DNA of 64,000 bases from Paludibacter jiangxiensis (GCA_945897785.1 CAMDGD010000005.1:1-64000); one strand, 5' to 3'; positions 1-8,520 are shown, counted from the first letter of the stretch. The notes: generated by a model not told the origin, from the sequence alone. Translations and numbers: made by a program.

Positions 1-139
1 TCCAAGGTATGTATTTAGCTGTAAATTTAGTCATTCGAATAGGGTTGTTGTGTTGATGGATCCTTTTATCAACATTTTCAGTATGACCAATGTAATATTT
101 GTCAGCACTTTCGGAATATAAAATATAAACTGAGTACAT
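1..139 (-). CDS. GIY-YIG nuclease-like protein (partial, N-terminal part)
   Basis: This reading frame is absent from the ORF track because it is short and runs off the left edge. Read on the minus strand from ATG at 139, it gives a protein beginning MYSVYILYSESADKYYIGHT, followed by a TENVDKRIHQHN stretch. The VYIL and YYIGHT blocks are the two conserved strands of the GIY-YIG fold, and the Arg after them is the usual catalytic Arg position. Small stand-alone GIY-YIG proteins of about 80-100 residues (UPF0213/YhbQ type) are common in Bacteroidota and often lie next to tRNA genes. Their cellular role is unsettled. About 46 residues are visible and the C-terminus lies outside the window. Confidence 0.8.
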   Translation of the reverse strand, partial: MYSVYILYSESADKYYIGHTENVDKRIHQHNNPIRMTKFTAKYIPW

Positions 140-168
140 AATATTAAAAAGTATTATAGTTGATACAA

Positions 169-199
169 AAAAAGGATAACTTTAATTGTTATCCTTTTT
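169..199 (-). terminator. Intrinsic terminator after tRNA-Asn
   Basis: A 12-bp inverted repeat, AAAAAGGATAAC with GTTATCCTTTTT, encloses a 7-nt loop. The flanking A and T tracts would make a uridine run in either direction. It lies directly downstream of tRNA-Asn on the minus strand, before the GIY-YIG gene. Confidence 0.75.
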
Positions 200-200
200 G

Positions 201-274
201 CTCTTCAGGTAGGACTTGAACCTACGACCCCCTGATTAACAGTCAGGTGCTCTAACCGACTGAGCTACTGAAGA
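201..274 (-). tRNA. tRNA-Asn (anticodon GTT)
   Basis: The reverse complement folds as a standard tRNA of 74 nt. The acceptor stem TCTTCAG pairs with CTGAAGA, the D arm is GCTC..GAGC, and the anticodon loop CTGTTAA carries GTT for Asn. The T arm is GTAGG-TTCAAGT-CCTAC. No CCA is encoded, so it must be added after transcription. Two partial, damaged copies of its 5' half follow immediately to the right. Confidence 0.95.
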
Positions 275-424
275 ATATATTGTAAAAAAGCTATTGCTTA
301 ACCTAAGCACCCCTGATTAATCCCGACGCTTCGGGACTCTAACCGACTGAGCTACTGAAGAATATATTGTAAAAAAAGCTATTGCTTAACCTAAGTACCC
401 CTGATTAATCCTGACGCTTCGGGA
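250..424 (-). repeat. Tandem repeat carrying 5' half of tRNA-Asn plus a GC-rich palindrome
   Basis: Two consecutive units of 87 and 88 nt (250-336 and 337-424) are almost identical, and a third unit starts and then degenerates after 425. On the minus strand each unit begins with the 16-nt palindrome TCCCGAAGCGTCGGGA, one base altered in the second unit. It continues through a TTAATCAGGGG remnant of the anticodon arm and an AT-rich spacer, then the 5' half of tRNA-Asn. The first unit overlaps the intact tRNA. The second holds a tRNA-like fragment in which the anticodon stem has been replaced by the palindrome. The fragments lack a T arm and cannot be working tRNAs. Confidence 0.8.
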
Positions 425-535
425 CTCTAACAAACTTAGCTGTTAAAGGAATTCTTCTTTTTTTTGTAATTTTGAGTTGCAAAGGTAATGGCTAGTTTTG
501 AAATATGCAATATATTTGTCGAAAATTAAAAGAAA

Positions 536-1513
536 ATGAAGAAAGTTTTAGGTATGGGTAATGCCATTGTTGATGTGCTTACTCGAATTAATAGTGATGT
601 ACTTTTAGATGAATTGCAACTTCCAAAAGGAAGCATGCAATTGGTTGATGTTGATTTTATGCTTAGCAATGCCTCAAAGATAAATCAATTTGAACGATTG
701 ATGGCAGCCGGGGGTAGTGCGTCAAATACGATTTCGGGGTTGGCAAAGCTTGGCATACAGACTGGTTTTATTGGTAAGGTAGGGCATGATGATGTTGGTC
801 GGTCTTTTAGGGAAGAAACCGAAAAGAATAATATAACAGCTCATATACAACTTGCAGATAGCTTATCCGGACAGTGTTTGGTGTTGATTTCTCCGGACGG
901 AGAAAGAACCATGTGTACCTTCTTAGGTGCTGCATCAGAATTAACAGCAGCTGATTTACATATTGACATGTTTAAAGGATACGATTATTTTCATATTGAA
1001 GGATATTTGGTCTTTAATAATGATTTAATTCGTAAAGCGGTACAGTTGGCAAAAGAAGCCGGATTGAAAGTTTCTATAGACTTGGCTAGTTTTAATGTGG
1101 TAGATGCAATGCATGGATTTTTAAAAGATATTATTGAAGATTATGTAGATATTGTTTTTGCCAACGAAGAAGAAGCAAAATCGTTAACCGGTTTAGAAGC
1201 TGAAGAAGCTGTACATGAAATTGCAAAAGTATGTGATATAGCTGTTGTAAAAGTGGGGAAAGACGGTTCTTTTATAAAAGAAAATGAGATAGTTTATCGT
1301 GTTGATGGAATATTAGCTAATTGTATAGACACTACAGGTGCAGGCGATTTATATGCTTCAGGGTTTTTATATGGTATGACACAACAATATTCGTTGGATA
1401 AATGTGGAAGAATTGGTTCTATTGTAGCCGGTAATGTGGTAGAAGTAGTTGGAGCAAAAATGGATGACTCGCGTTGGACAAAAATAAAAACAGAGATTGA
1501 TAAATTAGTATAA
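536..1513 (+). CDS. PfkB-family sugar/nucleoside kinase (adenosine kinase-like)
   Basis: A ribokinase-fold kinase of 325 residues, the usual family length. The first PfkB signature lies around residues 58-73 (AAGGSASNTISGLAKLG). The second, DTTGAGD, is at 265-271, with the final Asp as catalytic base and the glycines forming the anion hole. Bacteroidota members of this group are usually annotated as adenosine kinase, but ribokinase or another sugar kinase cannot be excluded from motifs alone. The next gene begins at the base after the stop codon, so the two are co-transcribed. A TAATTTTG match to the phylum's -7 element lies at 467-474, without a clear -33 partner. Predicted cytoplasmic. Confidence 0.88.
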   Translation: MKKVLGMGNAIVDVLTRINSDVLLDELQLPKGSMQLVDVDFMLSNASKINQFERLMAAGGSASNTISGLAKLGIQTGFIGKVGHDDVGRSFREETEKNNITAHIQLADSLSGQCLVLISPDGERTMCTFLGAASELTAADLHIDMFKGYDYFHIEGYLVFNNDLIRKAVQLAKEAGLKVSIDLASFNVVDAMHGFLKDIIEDYVDIVFANEEEAKSLTGLEAEEAVHEIAKVCDIAVVKVGKDGSFIKENEIVYRVDGILANCIDTTGAGDLYASGFLYGMTQQYSLDKCGRIGSIVAGNVVEVVGAKMDDSRWTKIKTEIDKLV

Positions 1514-2041
1514 GTGAATCGAAAACTAAAATTAGAGGAACTTAACCGAATTTCTGCAGAAGAATTTAAGCAAGCAGAGAAAACACCCCTTATTGTGGTG
1601 CTTGATAATGTAAGGAGCCTTCATAATGTAGGGGCTGTTTTTCGCACCTCGGATGCATTCTTGGTAGAAGCGGTTTATTTATGTGGTATTACTTCTACGC
1701 CTCCAAATGCAGAAATGCATAAAACCGCTCTCGGAGCTGAGTATACTGTAGAATGGAAATACTTTGAACGAACGATAGATGCAGTTAATGTGTTAAAAGA
1801 CAAAAACTACCAAGTGTTTTCTATTGAACAGGCAGAAGGAAGTACTCCTTTAACCGATTTAAAATTGGACAATTCGAAAAAATATGCTGTTATCTTTGGG
1901 AATGAAGTTAGGGGCGTTCAGCAAGAAGTGATTAACGCTTCCGATGCTTGTGTTGAATTGCCGCAATTTGGCACCAAACATTCGTTAAATGTGTCTGTAA
2001 CAGCAGGGATTGTGATTTGGGAGTTTGCGAAGAATTTGTAG
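1514..2041 (+). CDS. TrmH/SpoU-family RNA 2'-O-methyltransferase
   Basis: A 175-residue SPOUT methyltransferase that transfers a methyl group from AdoMet to a ribose 2'-OH of tRNA or rRNA. The three SpoU motifs are present: DNVRSLHNVGAVFRTSDAF near residue 31, FGNEVRGV near 128, and a C-terminal LNVSVTAGIVIWEF in the trefoil knot that binds AdoMet. It is a minimal catalytic domain without an RNA-binding N-terminal extension, as in small TrmH/TrmL-like proteins. The exact target base is not deducible. The start is GTG, directly after the TAA of the kinase gene, which implies translational coupling. Confidence 0.88.
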   Translation: MNRKLKLEELNRISAEEFKQAEKTPLIVVLDNVRSLHNVGAVFRTSDAFLVEAVYLCGITSTPPNAEMHKTALGAEYTVEWKYFERTIDAVNVLKDKNYQVFSIEQAEGSTPLTDLKLDNSKKYAVIFGNEVRGVQQEVINASDACVELPQFGTKHSLNVSVTAGIVIWEFAKNL

Positions 2042-2052
2042 GGTCTTTGGAT

Positions 2053-3033
2053 TCAATACTCCTTTACCACTACACTATACCCTCCAATTATTCCTATACC
2101 ATTTTCTATATTACTATACACTTGACTCGGTTCTGAGAACATAGACATGCCTGATGTTTCATAGTTCTTCTTAGCAGAGGTCATAAATAAATAGGCATCT
2201 TTGTTTAACGAGAAGAATCGCAGTTTTCTTTTTTTCGTTACCAATGAAGTATAGTATGTTTCTGTATTAACCATATCCTCAATATAAAAACTAAAAGAAT
2301 AGCTTTGCCCATTTATTTTTTTATCATCAAAAATCAAAATGGGCTCCATCGCAGAACCGCCAAAAACAGTTTCATCAGATGTTGATAGATATCTGTTTAC
2401 ATCAGTAGTATCAGGATTGTAATAACCGTAATCTTCGCTAACTAAACTATAATCATCCAATACTTCTATCCCATAATAGTTTTCATCGGCTCCGTTATCA
2501 ATAAAATGGATGGTATAAGTAATTCTTTTATATTGAATCGTGTCGTATCCTAAAGACCCTGTCTCATCATATATCATACTGTACTCTTGGTTGTATGTAA
2601 TTACCGTATCTACCGTCATGCTTGTTTTTTTTGGTAGTATTGTTTTGCCTTCTGCTTCTTTTGTAAAGCTTGGACTGCTCACAATTACCCGTATTTCTTC
2701 GTTTTCTTGCGGAATGTAATTTGCTTTATATATGCCGGAGTCGCCAGAAACAAGTGTCATATTTTCTTTAAAAACATTGTTTACATAGAGTTTTACCAGC
2801 GCATTGTTTACACCCAGGTAATTACCATTTTTATTTTTTAATGGATCACTTGTGCTTTCTAGAAAGAATACGCTTTTTGTAATTTGAGCATATAAGGTGC
2901 TGTCTGGCATGGCTATTATATGTGTAACAAGCATCGGTTCTGATTGGTTGTCGTTAAATTCAATTACATCTTCGCAGCCAAATAAAAAAAGACTTAAAAT
3001 GATGCAGATTGCTATGTTTTTTAGTTGGGTCAT
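2053..3033 (-). CDS. DUF4249 family lipoprotein
   Basis: A 326-residue predicted lipoprotein. The signal peptide ends in LFLFGC with the lipidated Cys at residue 20, followed by acidic residues. The rest is beta-rich, with an early VTHIIAMPDSTLYAQITKS segment like an Ig-like domain, which is typical of DUF4249. Members are almost always encoded directly downstream of a TonB receptor with a carboxypeptidase-like domain, as here (4-bp gap). By analogy with SusCD-like pairs it may be a surface accessory protein for uptake. Substrate unknown. Confidence 0.85.
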   Translation of the reverse strand: MTQLKNIAICIILSLFLFGCEDVIEFNDNQSEPMLVTHIIAMPDSTLYAQITKSVFFLESTSDPLKNKNGNYLGVNNALVKLYVNNVFKENMTLVSGDSGIYKANYIPQENEEIRVIVSSPSFTKEAEGKTILPKKTSMTVDTVITYNQEYSMIYDETGSLGYDTIQYKRITYTIHFIDNGADENYYGIEVLDDYSLVSEDYGYYNPDTTDVNRYLSTSDETVFGGSAMEPILIFDDKKINGQSYSFSFYIEDMVNTETYYTSLVTKKRKLRFFSLNKDAYLFMTSAKKNYETSGMSMFSEPSQVYSNIENGIGIIGGYSVVVKEY

Positions 3034-3037
3034 CTTA

Positions 3038-5383
3038 TTAGAATTTTAAACTGTAAGAAACAGAAGGTAAGAAAGGTAATATTGATAATTGTTTGAGTTG
3101 ATTTTGACCCGTTGGTACATCATATTTTGTATATATAATAAATGCGTTTTTATGGTTATACGCATTGAAAATGCTTATGTTCCAAGTACGTTGTCCCCAT
3201 TTTATTTTTTTGTGGAAATTGAAGCTTATGTCGAGGCGATGCGAGTTAGGCATACGAAAATTGTTTCTGTTTTCGTAATAGGTGTATTGCGGACTATAAC
3301 TAAAGCCTTGCAATAAGGATGGTGCATTGAACAGTTGGGTGCCTAAAGTTGCTGTTGTTCCTGTGCCAAAAGTCCAGTTGGCACCCATATCAAATTTTTT
3401 AGAGAATTTGTGTGAAATGGTAATCCCTATATCGTGTCGCCTATCGTATTTGGCAGGAAATATATTGCCAAAACTGATGTTGTCAAATTGCCGGTTTGCC
3501 CATGCTAGTGTATATCCTATCCACCCGGTAGTCTTTCCAACCGATTTCTCAAGAAGCACTTCCATACCATATGCCCATCCTTGTCCAATTTCAATCTTAT
3601 CTTCCCATCCTTCTGCTATTGAACCACTTTCTGAGAATAAACTTTCGCCTTCTTTGTATTCAATCAAATTGTTCATTTTTTTGTAATAGCCTTCTATTGA
3701 AAAATCAATATCTTTAGGTAATTTGTAAAAGAAACCTAGTGAGACTTGTTTCGATTTCATAGGAGCTACTCTTTTGGTAACAGGCACCCAGAGGTCGGTT
3801 GGTAAACTAATAGAATTACTTGCTAATAAATGGGCATATTGCGTCATTTCCGAATATGCTGCCTTGACAGACATCTTTGAGTTAAGTAAGTAGCGAGCAG
3901 AAACTCTCGGTTCAAACGACTGGTATGCTTTTCCTTCTACATAAAAAGTTGAATAATGGAGACCGATGTTTCCTTTTAATGATGTTGTGAGGGTAATATT
4001 ATCTTCCACATACAAATTTATTTCTTGTGGATATATCCTTTTGTTTCCGCTTACTATAGTTGTGTCAAAATTATTCATAGCCGATTCAAAAGAAGTAACA
4101 TCGGGTTTAAATGTATGATAGGTATACTCTCCTCCAAATTTTATTTCGTGGTTTACACTCGGATTATAATCAAAATTTACGCGAGCTGATTGGTCTTGAA
4201 TACCTGAAGTATATCCCATGCCCATAGTGCCTGAGCTATCCCGAACGGCCATTTTTATGTTGGAAATATAACTTGTATAGTTGAGGGTTGTATTGCAGAA
4301 TAACTTAGGACTAACTCGCCAGTTCCAACGCAATGCACTGATCGTATTTCCCCAACTCCAGTCCATATTCATGGTGGAATTTAAGGAGGGAGATTCTGCA
4401 AATTCATAACCGGTAGAAATTACATCATTCCCATTGTAGAAGCTTAGGAAAAGGCGGTGTTTATCACTAATCTTATGTGATATTTTAGCATTGACATCAT
4501 AGAAATAATAGCCAAATGTTGTTTTATCTTTATAGTTCTTTTGTGCTGCCGCTATAAATGGTTTCGCAAGTAAATCGGCATAGGTTCTTCTGCCCGAAAT
4601 AGAAAAAGTTGTTTTTTCTTTAATTATGGGGCCTTCTAAGTTTATTTTGGAAGATAGCAATCCAATACTAGCGTTGCCATGTATTTTTTTATCGTTGCCA
4701 TCATTCGTGGTTATGTCGATGACGGAAGAAAGCCTGCTTCCAAAGCGTGCCGGAAAGCTGCCTTTATATAAGGTTACATTTTTAATGGCATCGGCATTGA
4801 AAACTGAGAAGAAGCCCATTAGGTGATTTGCATTGTAAACAGGCACACCATCCAGCAACATCAAGTTCTCATCCGGACCGCCACCCCGCACATACATGCC
4901 CGATGAGCCTTCGGTACCCGATTGTACGCCCGGAAGCATTTGCAAGGCTTTTATTACATCCACCTCGCCCAACATGGCAGGCATGCTTTTAATTTGAGAG
5001 ATTGGAATGTTGATGGTGCTCATTTGAGTACCTTTGATTCCGGTTTCGGCTAAATTTGCCGTTACAACTAATTCTTTGAGTTGCAAATTGCTTTCAAAAG
5101 CGATGTTGATGGTAGTGTCTTTTTGAAGGAGAAAACGAAGTTCTTTTTTCTCAAATCCCATTGAGCTGAAGCTTAAAATAACCGAATCTTTGGGAAGAGT
5201 TAATGAATAATACCCGTATGAATTTGTAATAACGCCTTTTTTACTTCTGTTATCATAAATGCTTCCACCAATTTGTGTTTCACCGGAACTTTTTTCTGTT
5301 AAATAACCGCTAATGGTGTAGTTTTGTGCAAAGCATAAACCTGTTGCTATAAAAAGGAACAAGAAAAATAGAATCTTTTTCAT
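3038..5383 (-). CDS. TonB-dependent receptor with carboxypeptidase-like N-terminal domain
   Basis: A 781-residue outer-membrane transporter. Order of parts: signal peptide (residues 1-19, ending GLCFA); a carboxypeptidase D regulatory-like beta-sandwich (about 24-110, ITNSYGYYSLTLP); a TonB plug (about 115-230, MYVRGGGPDENLMLLDGVPV and YKGSFPARFGSRLSSVIDI); then a 22-strand barrel ending in aromatic Phe. Such receptors import bulky ligands using TonB-ExbBD energy. It is shorter than SusC proteins and pairs with DUF4249 rather than SusD, so the ligand is not a predictable glycan. No local regulator or enzyme indicates the substrate. Confidence 0.92.
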   Translation of the reverse strand: MKKILFFLFLFIATGLCFAQNYTISGYLTEKSSGETQIGGSIYDNRSKKGVITNSYGYYSLTLPKDSVILSFSSMGFEKKELRFLLQKDTTINIAFESNLQLKELVVTANLAETGIKGTQMSTINIPISQIKSMPAMLGEVDVIKALQMLPGVQSGTEGSSGMYVRGGGPDENLMLLDGVPVYNANHLMGFFSVFNADAIKNVTLYKGSFPARFGSRLSSVIDITTNDGNDKKIHGNASIGLLSSKINLEGPIIKEKTTFSISGRRTYADLLAKPFIAAAQKNYKDKTTFGYYFYDVNAKISHKISDKHRLFLSFYNGNDVISTGYEFAESPSLNSTMNMDWSWGNTISALRWNWRVSPKLFCNTTLNYTSYISNIKMAVRDSSGTMGMGYTSGIQDQSARVNFDYNPSVNHEIKFGGEYTYHTFKPDVTSFESAMNNFDTTIVSGNKRIYPQEINLYVEDNITLTTSLKGNIGLHYSTFYVEGKAYQSFEPRVSARYLLNSKMSVKAAYSEMTQYAHLLASNSISLPTDLWVPVTKRVAPMKSKQVSLGFFYKLPKDIDFSIEGYYKKMNNLIEYKEGESLFSESGSIAEGWEDKIEIGQGWAYGMEVLLEKSVGKTTGWIGYTLAWANRQFDNISFGNIFPAKYDRRHDIGITISHKFSKKFDMGANWTFGTGTTATLGTQLFNAPSLLQGFSYSPQYTYYENRNNFRMPNSHRLDISFNFHKKIKWGQRTWNISIFNAYNHKNAFIIYTKYDVPTGQNQLKQLSILPFLPSVSYSLKF

Positions 5384-5464
5384 CCATAATAAATTTCGTC
5401 AAAATTAACAATTTGATAGTATGAGCAATTGGTTGTTTTGTTAATTCTACTTAAAATTCGCAGT

Positions 5465-6386
5465 TTACTTTATCAGAATTTCTATGTTAAATGACTCTCC
5501 TTTGTTTAGTTTAGATATAAATTGTATTGCATTATCTTTTTCTTTTAGTTCATAGCTTACTGAATTTGCTCCTCTTTGTCCAATATTGAGAGCCACTATT
5601 GTTAATCTCAACGATTCTTTTTTAGTAGGAAGTTTCATTGTTTTTCGTGTTTTTGTTAGAAGAATATTTTCTTGTAAAATCTTATTGTTTAGATAAATAC
5701 TTATGCTATCACCATCAACATATGCGCCGTCCCATATGTCTAAATATAAGTCTGTTTTTGAGCTTTCAATTACTATTTTTTCGTTGGACATTAAAACCAT
5801 TTTTTGTTTCTCGGAGAGGCTTTTGACAGCTTGTTTTATAGCAGTTGTGTCTTTATCGGCGAAATTTCTCGTTTTTGTTTCTTTTTTAGTAGTGCTAGTT
5901 GTTTTGTTTTGAATTTTCGTCTTTGTTGAACTTGCTGCAAGTTTTATTTCTTTTAAGCTGTTACTTTCTATCAAAAAGACATTTCCTTCTGCACCAACCT
6001 TGCCGGATGGATAAACGCCCTTAAACCCTCCGCTGATTAGTTTTTTTCTTGAACTTTTTTTATGTTAAGATTGTCTGCAACAACAAAACAGAAGGTCGAT
6101 TCGTCATCTCCAGTTTTGGTATAGGCATTTCCTGTTTCTTTAAATGATAAAGTTTTTTAGAGGGATTATATTTTCCTTTAATCCATGATTTTGTGAGATT
6201 TTCCCCTTCAATATCGGTAAGAGAATAGCCATCTATGGTATTATTTCTATTAATTTTATATACAATCTTGTAGCTTAATACTTGTCCTTCTTTGGTAGAA
6301 ATAGCTCCTTCAAATTCGTTAAGTTCTTCTGCAATAGTTGTTTGAATAAAAAATAGGACTAAGAAAAGGGTAAAGAAGTTTTTCAT
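5465..6386 (-). pseudogene. Secreted hypothetical protein gene broken by two poly-A frameshifts
   Basis: The ORF track shows two fragments, 6060-6386 and 5465-5974, but they read as one gene of about 307 codons. The first frame gives a signal peptide (MKNFFTLFLVLFFIQTTIA) and continues to NPSKK. At the run of six A (plus strand 6153-6158) the sense moves to another frame, which reads LSFKETGNAYTKTGDDES and on to NIKKVQEK. At a run of seven A (6041-6047) it shifts again, into LISGGFKGVYPSGK and the 5465-5974 fragment. One extra A at each run would restore the frame. The product resembles small secreted Bacteroidota proteins of unknown function and has a Lys/Thr-rich linker in the middle. It may be a pseudogene, may be expressed by slippage, or may reflect sequencing error. 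Confidence 0.75.
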
Positions 6387-6501
6387 AAATGGTTAATTGT
6401 GTTTTATTGACAAATTAATGTATTTATTTTGACAATTAAATATAATGTATTGTGTATTTGCTCTCAAATTTATTTAGTAATATTTTAAATAACTACAATC
6501 T

Positions 6502-6864
6502 ATGAAAAGAATTATTATCAGCTTAAACGCATTTTTACTTTTTTCAGGAGTTAGCTTTGCTGCTTTTTAAGTGCAGACTGCACAAGATGAGGCAGTTGCA
6601 GTTTCTTTTAATCAAGCAGAGTTAGTTCAAGAAACTTCTTCTGCTACCAATGGTTCAGATGGTACTGTTGCAATTGTTTTAGCGTTGGTTTCAGTACTTC
6701 TTTTGCCATTTGGATTGCATAATTGGTATTTAGGCAATAAGAAACAAGCATTGTGGCAAACCTTATTGGTATTTCCTGGATTAATTCTTTTAATTCCACC
6801 TTTAGTTTCTTGGGTTTGGCAAATAATTGATCTATTTGTTCTTCTAAGTGGAGGAACTCTTTAA
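6502..6864 (+). pseudogene. TM2-domain membrane protein with in-frame stop after signal peptide
   Basis: From ATG at 6502 the frame reads a signal peptide, MKRIIISLNAFLLFSGVSFA, and then stops at TAA (6568-6570). The same frame continues without a gap to 6864. The ORF track only shows the part after the stop, starting at a GTG. The downstream part has a polar stretch and then a TM2-type domain: a hydrophobic segment, LPFGLHNWYLGNKKQALWQT, a second hydrophobic segment, and WQIIDLFVLLSG. TM2 proteins are small membrane proteins of unclear role. One base change would restore a 120-residue protein. Without the signal peptide the GTG-started form would still carry two membrane helices. Confidence 0.75.
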
Positions 6865-6883
6865 TAAGAAGGGGTTTTAAAAC

Positions 6884-6923
6884 AAAAAAAGAGGATGTCC
6901 TTATATTGGACATCCTCTTTTTT
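6884..6923. terminator. Bidirectional intrinsic terminator
   Basis: Stem AAAGAGGATGTCC / GGACATCCTCTTT with a 7-nt loop, flanked by A and T runs. It separates the convergent TM2 gene (plus) from the FKBP operon (minus) and can serve both. Confidence 0.85.
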
Positions 6924-6939
6924 ATTTTTGCTGTTTTTA

Positions 6940-7791
6940 TTATTGAATAGCAATTAATTCTACATCAAAGATAAGGGTTGAAAAAGGAGGTATGGTTTGC
7001 ATATCTCTTTCGCCGTAAGCAAGTTCTTGAGGAATATAGATCTGCCATTTAGAACCTACCGGCATTAATTGCAAGGCTTCTGTCCACCCTTTAATAACCT
7101 GGTTAACCATAAACTCAGCAGGTTCGCCCCGTTGAATGGAGCTGTCAAAAACATTTCCGTCAATTAATTTTCCTTCGTAATGCACCTTTACTTTGTCTGT
7201 AGCGTTAGGTTTTGCACCGCTTCCGTTTTTAATAACTTTGTATTGCAACCCGCTTTCTAGAGTAATAACACCTTCTTTACTTTTATTTTCAGATAAGTAT
7301 TTTTCACCTTGAACTTTATTGTTTCCAAATTGTTTTTCCATAGCTTCTTTTTGCTTTTTCTCAACAGTTTTTTGTAATAAAGCATTGGCTTCTTCAACCG
7401 TTATTTGCATTTCATTTTTAGCTAAGGCGCCAAGTAATGCGGCTTTCAACACTTTCATATCAAGTGTCAACGATGAGTCTTTCAATAAGCCTTTATCTAC
7501 ATCATTTTTAATAGAAGCACCTAGTTTTAAACCCTCAGCGTAAACGGAAAGTGTAGTATCATTACTTTTTAATCCTTCTTTTATGCCTTCTAATAAAGCA
7601 TCGTAGTTTGCACCCACAGTATCTCCTTGTAATATATTACTTGAGATGTAAGAAGCGTAACCAACTCCGTATGCATAGCTTAAAGAGTCTTTTTCTGTTT
7701 GCAAGGAAATATCTGCAGTTGATTTTTTGCAGGAGTTAAGCATTAAGCCGGTAGCTAACACTAAGGTTAGCGAAATAAGCATTTTCTTCAT
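6940..7791 (-). CDS. FKBP-type peptidyl-prolyl isomerase, lipoprotein
   Basis: Last gene of three related FKBP genes. I start it at ATG 7791 (MKKMLISLTLV), because the longer ORF at 7815 adds residues that overlap the upstream gene and hide the signal peptide. The lipobox MLNSC places the lipidated Cys at residue 21. Residues of about 35-170 match the helical FKBP N-terminal dimerisation domain (SLSYAYGVGYASYI). The C-terminal FKBP domain has the active-site pattern VKVHYEGKLIDGNVFDSS, a GWTEALQLMPVGSKW block and LAYGERD. It is likely a Mip/FkpA-like foldase anchored in the periplasm or outer membrane. Length 283 residues. Stops just before the bidirectional terminator. Confidence 0.92.
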   Translation of the reverse strand: MKKMLISLTLVLATGLMLNSCKKSTADISLQTEKDSLSYAYGVGYASYISSNILQGDTVGANYDALLEGIKEGLKSNDTTLSVYAEGLKLGASIKNDVDKGLLKDSSLTLDMKVLKAALLGALAKNEMQITVEEANALLQKTVEKKQKEAMEKQFGNNKVQGEKYLSENKSKEGVITLESGLQYKVIKNGSGAKPNATDKVKVHYEGKLIDGNVFDSSIQRGEPAEFMVNQVIKGWTEALQLMPVGSKWQIYIPQELAYGERDMQTIPPFSTLIFDVELIAIQ

Positions 7792-7795
7792 TTTT

Positions 7796-8500
7796 TTATT
7801 TATTAGTGGTTTCAATATCGAGTAATTCTACAATAAAAATTAAGGTTGATTGTGGTGGTATAGGTCCAACCTTTTGGGCTCCGTAGCCTAAATCTGCCGG
7901 AATAAACAATTTGTGTTTTGCTCCAATTGACATTAGTTGTACGCCCTCTGTCCATCCTTTAATTACTTGATTAAGAACAAAAGAGATTGGCTCGCCACGG
8001 CTGTACGAACTATCAAAAACGGTTCCGTCAATTAATGTTCCTTCATAATGAACTTTAACCATGCTGGTGTCTGCCGGTTTTACTCCGTTTCCTTCTTTTT
8101 CAATAATGTATTGAAGTCCGCTAGGTAAACTAACTACACCTTGTTTTTTAGCATTTTCTACTAAAAACTGTTTGTTTTCTTCAATTCGTTTGGTTTCTTT
8201 TTCTTTAAAAGCAGCTTTCATGTACACATCAACCAAAGAGTCTGCCTTTGTGATTGGAATGATTGTAGAGTCTCCTTTTAAGGCAATTTCTAATCCTTTA
8301 AGCAGTAAACTGCTGTTGTAGTTATCGCCAATGGTCATTTCCAATTGTTTTTTGATGTTATCGCCAACAGTGATACCTATAGAGTAACTAATGGTATCGG
8401 TTTCGTTTTTCATTTTCATTTTTTTTGGTTTCCCTTTACCGGCCTGAACCGCAACAGATACCGTTAAAAATGCCATGAATAGTAACACAAGTTTTTTCAT
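7796..8500 (-). CDS. FKBP-type peptidyl-prolyl isomerase, periplasmic
   Basis: A 234-residue FKBP between two paralogues. The start at 8500 gives a clean Sec signal peptide (MKKLVLLFMAFLTVSVAVQA) without a lipobox. The ORF-track start at 8671 would overlap the upstream gene by 150 bp with no recognisable sequence, so I reject it. A short basic linker (GKGKPKKMKMK) is followed by the helical N-terminal domain (DTISYSIGITVG) and a complete FKBP domain (VKVHYEGTLIDGTVFDSSYS, LGYGAQKVGPIPP). Probably a soluble periplasmic foldase. It is 20 bp from the upstream gene and 4 bp from the downstream one, consistent with one operon. Confidence 0.92.
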   Translation of the reverse strand: MKKLVLLFMAFLTVSVAVQAGKGKPKKMKMKNETDTISYSIGITVGDNIKKQLEMTIGDNYNSSLLLKGLEIALKGDSTIIPITKADSLVDVYMKAAFKEKETKRIEENKQFLVENAKKQGVVSLPSGLQYIIEKEGNGVKPADTSMVKVHYEGTLIDGTVFDSSYSRGEPISFVLNQVIKGWTEGVQLMSIGAKHKLFIPADLGYGAQKVGPIPPQSTLIFIVELLDIETTNK

Positions 8501-8520
8501 TTTTTTGAGCGTAATAAAGT

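Noticed and set aside
250-424. CRISPR array
   Set aside because: Only two adjacent units with no unique spacers, derived from a tRNA gene, and no cas genes in the window.
3089-3686. Plus-strand ORFs 3089-3316 and 3327-3686 inside the TonB receptor gene
   Set aside because: They are antisense shadows of a clearly conserved barrel-coding gene and show no domain, signal peptide or start context.
6644-6913. Minus ORF of 89 codons opposite the TM2 gene
   Set aside because: It runs through the bidirectional terminator and has no recognisable domain; the plus strand carries a coherent TM2 pattern.
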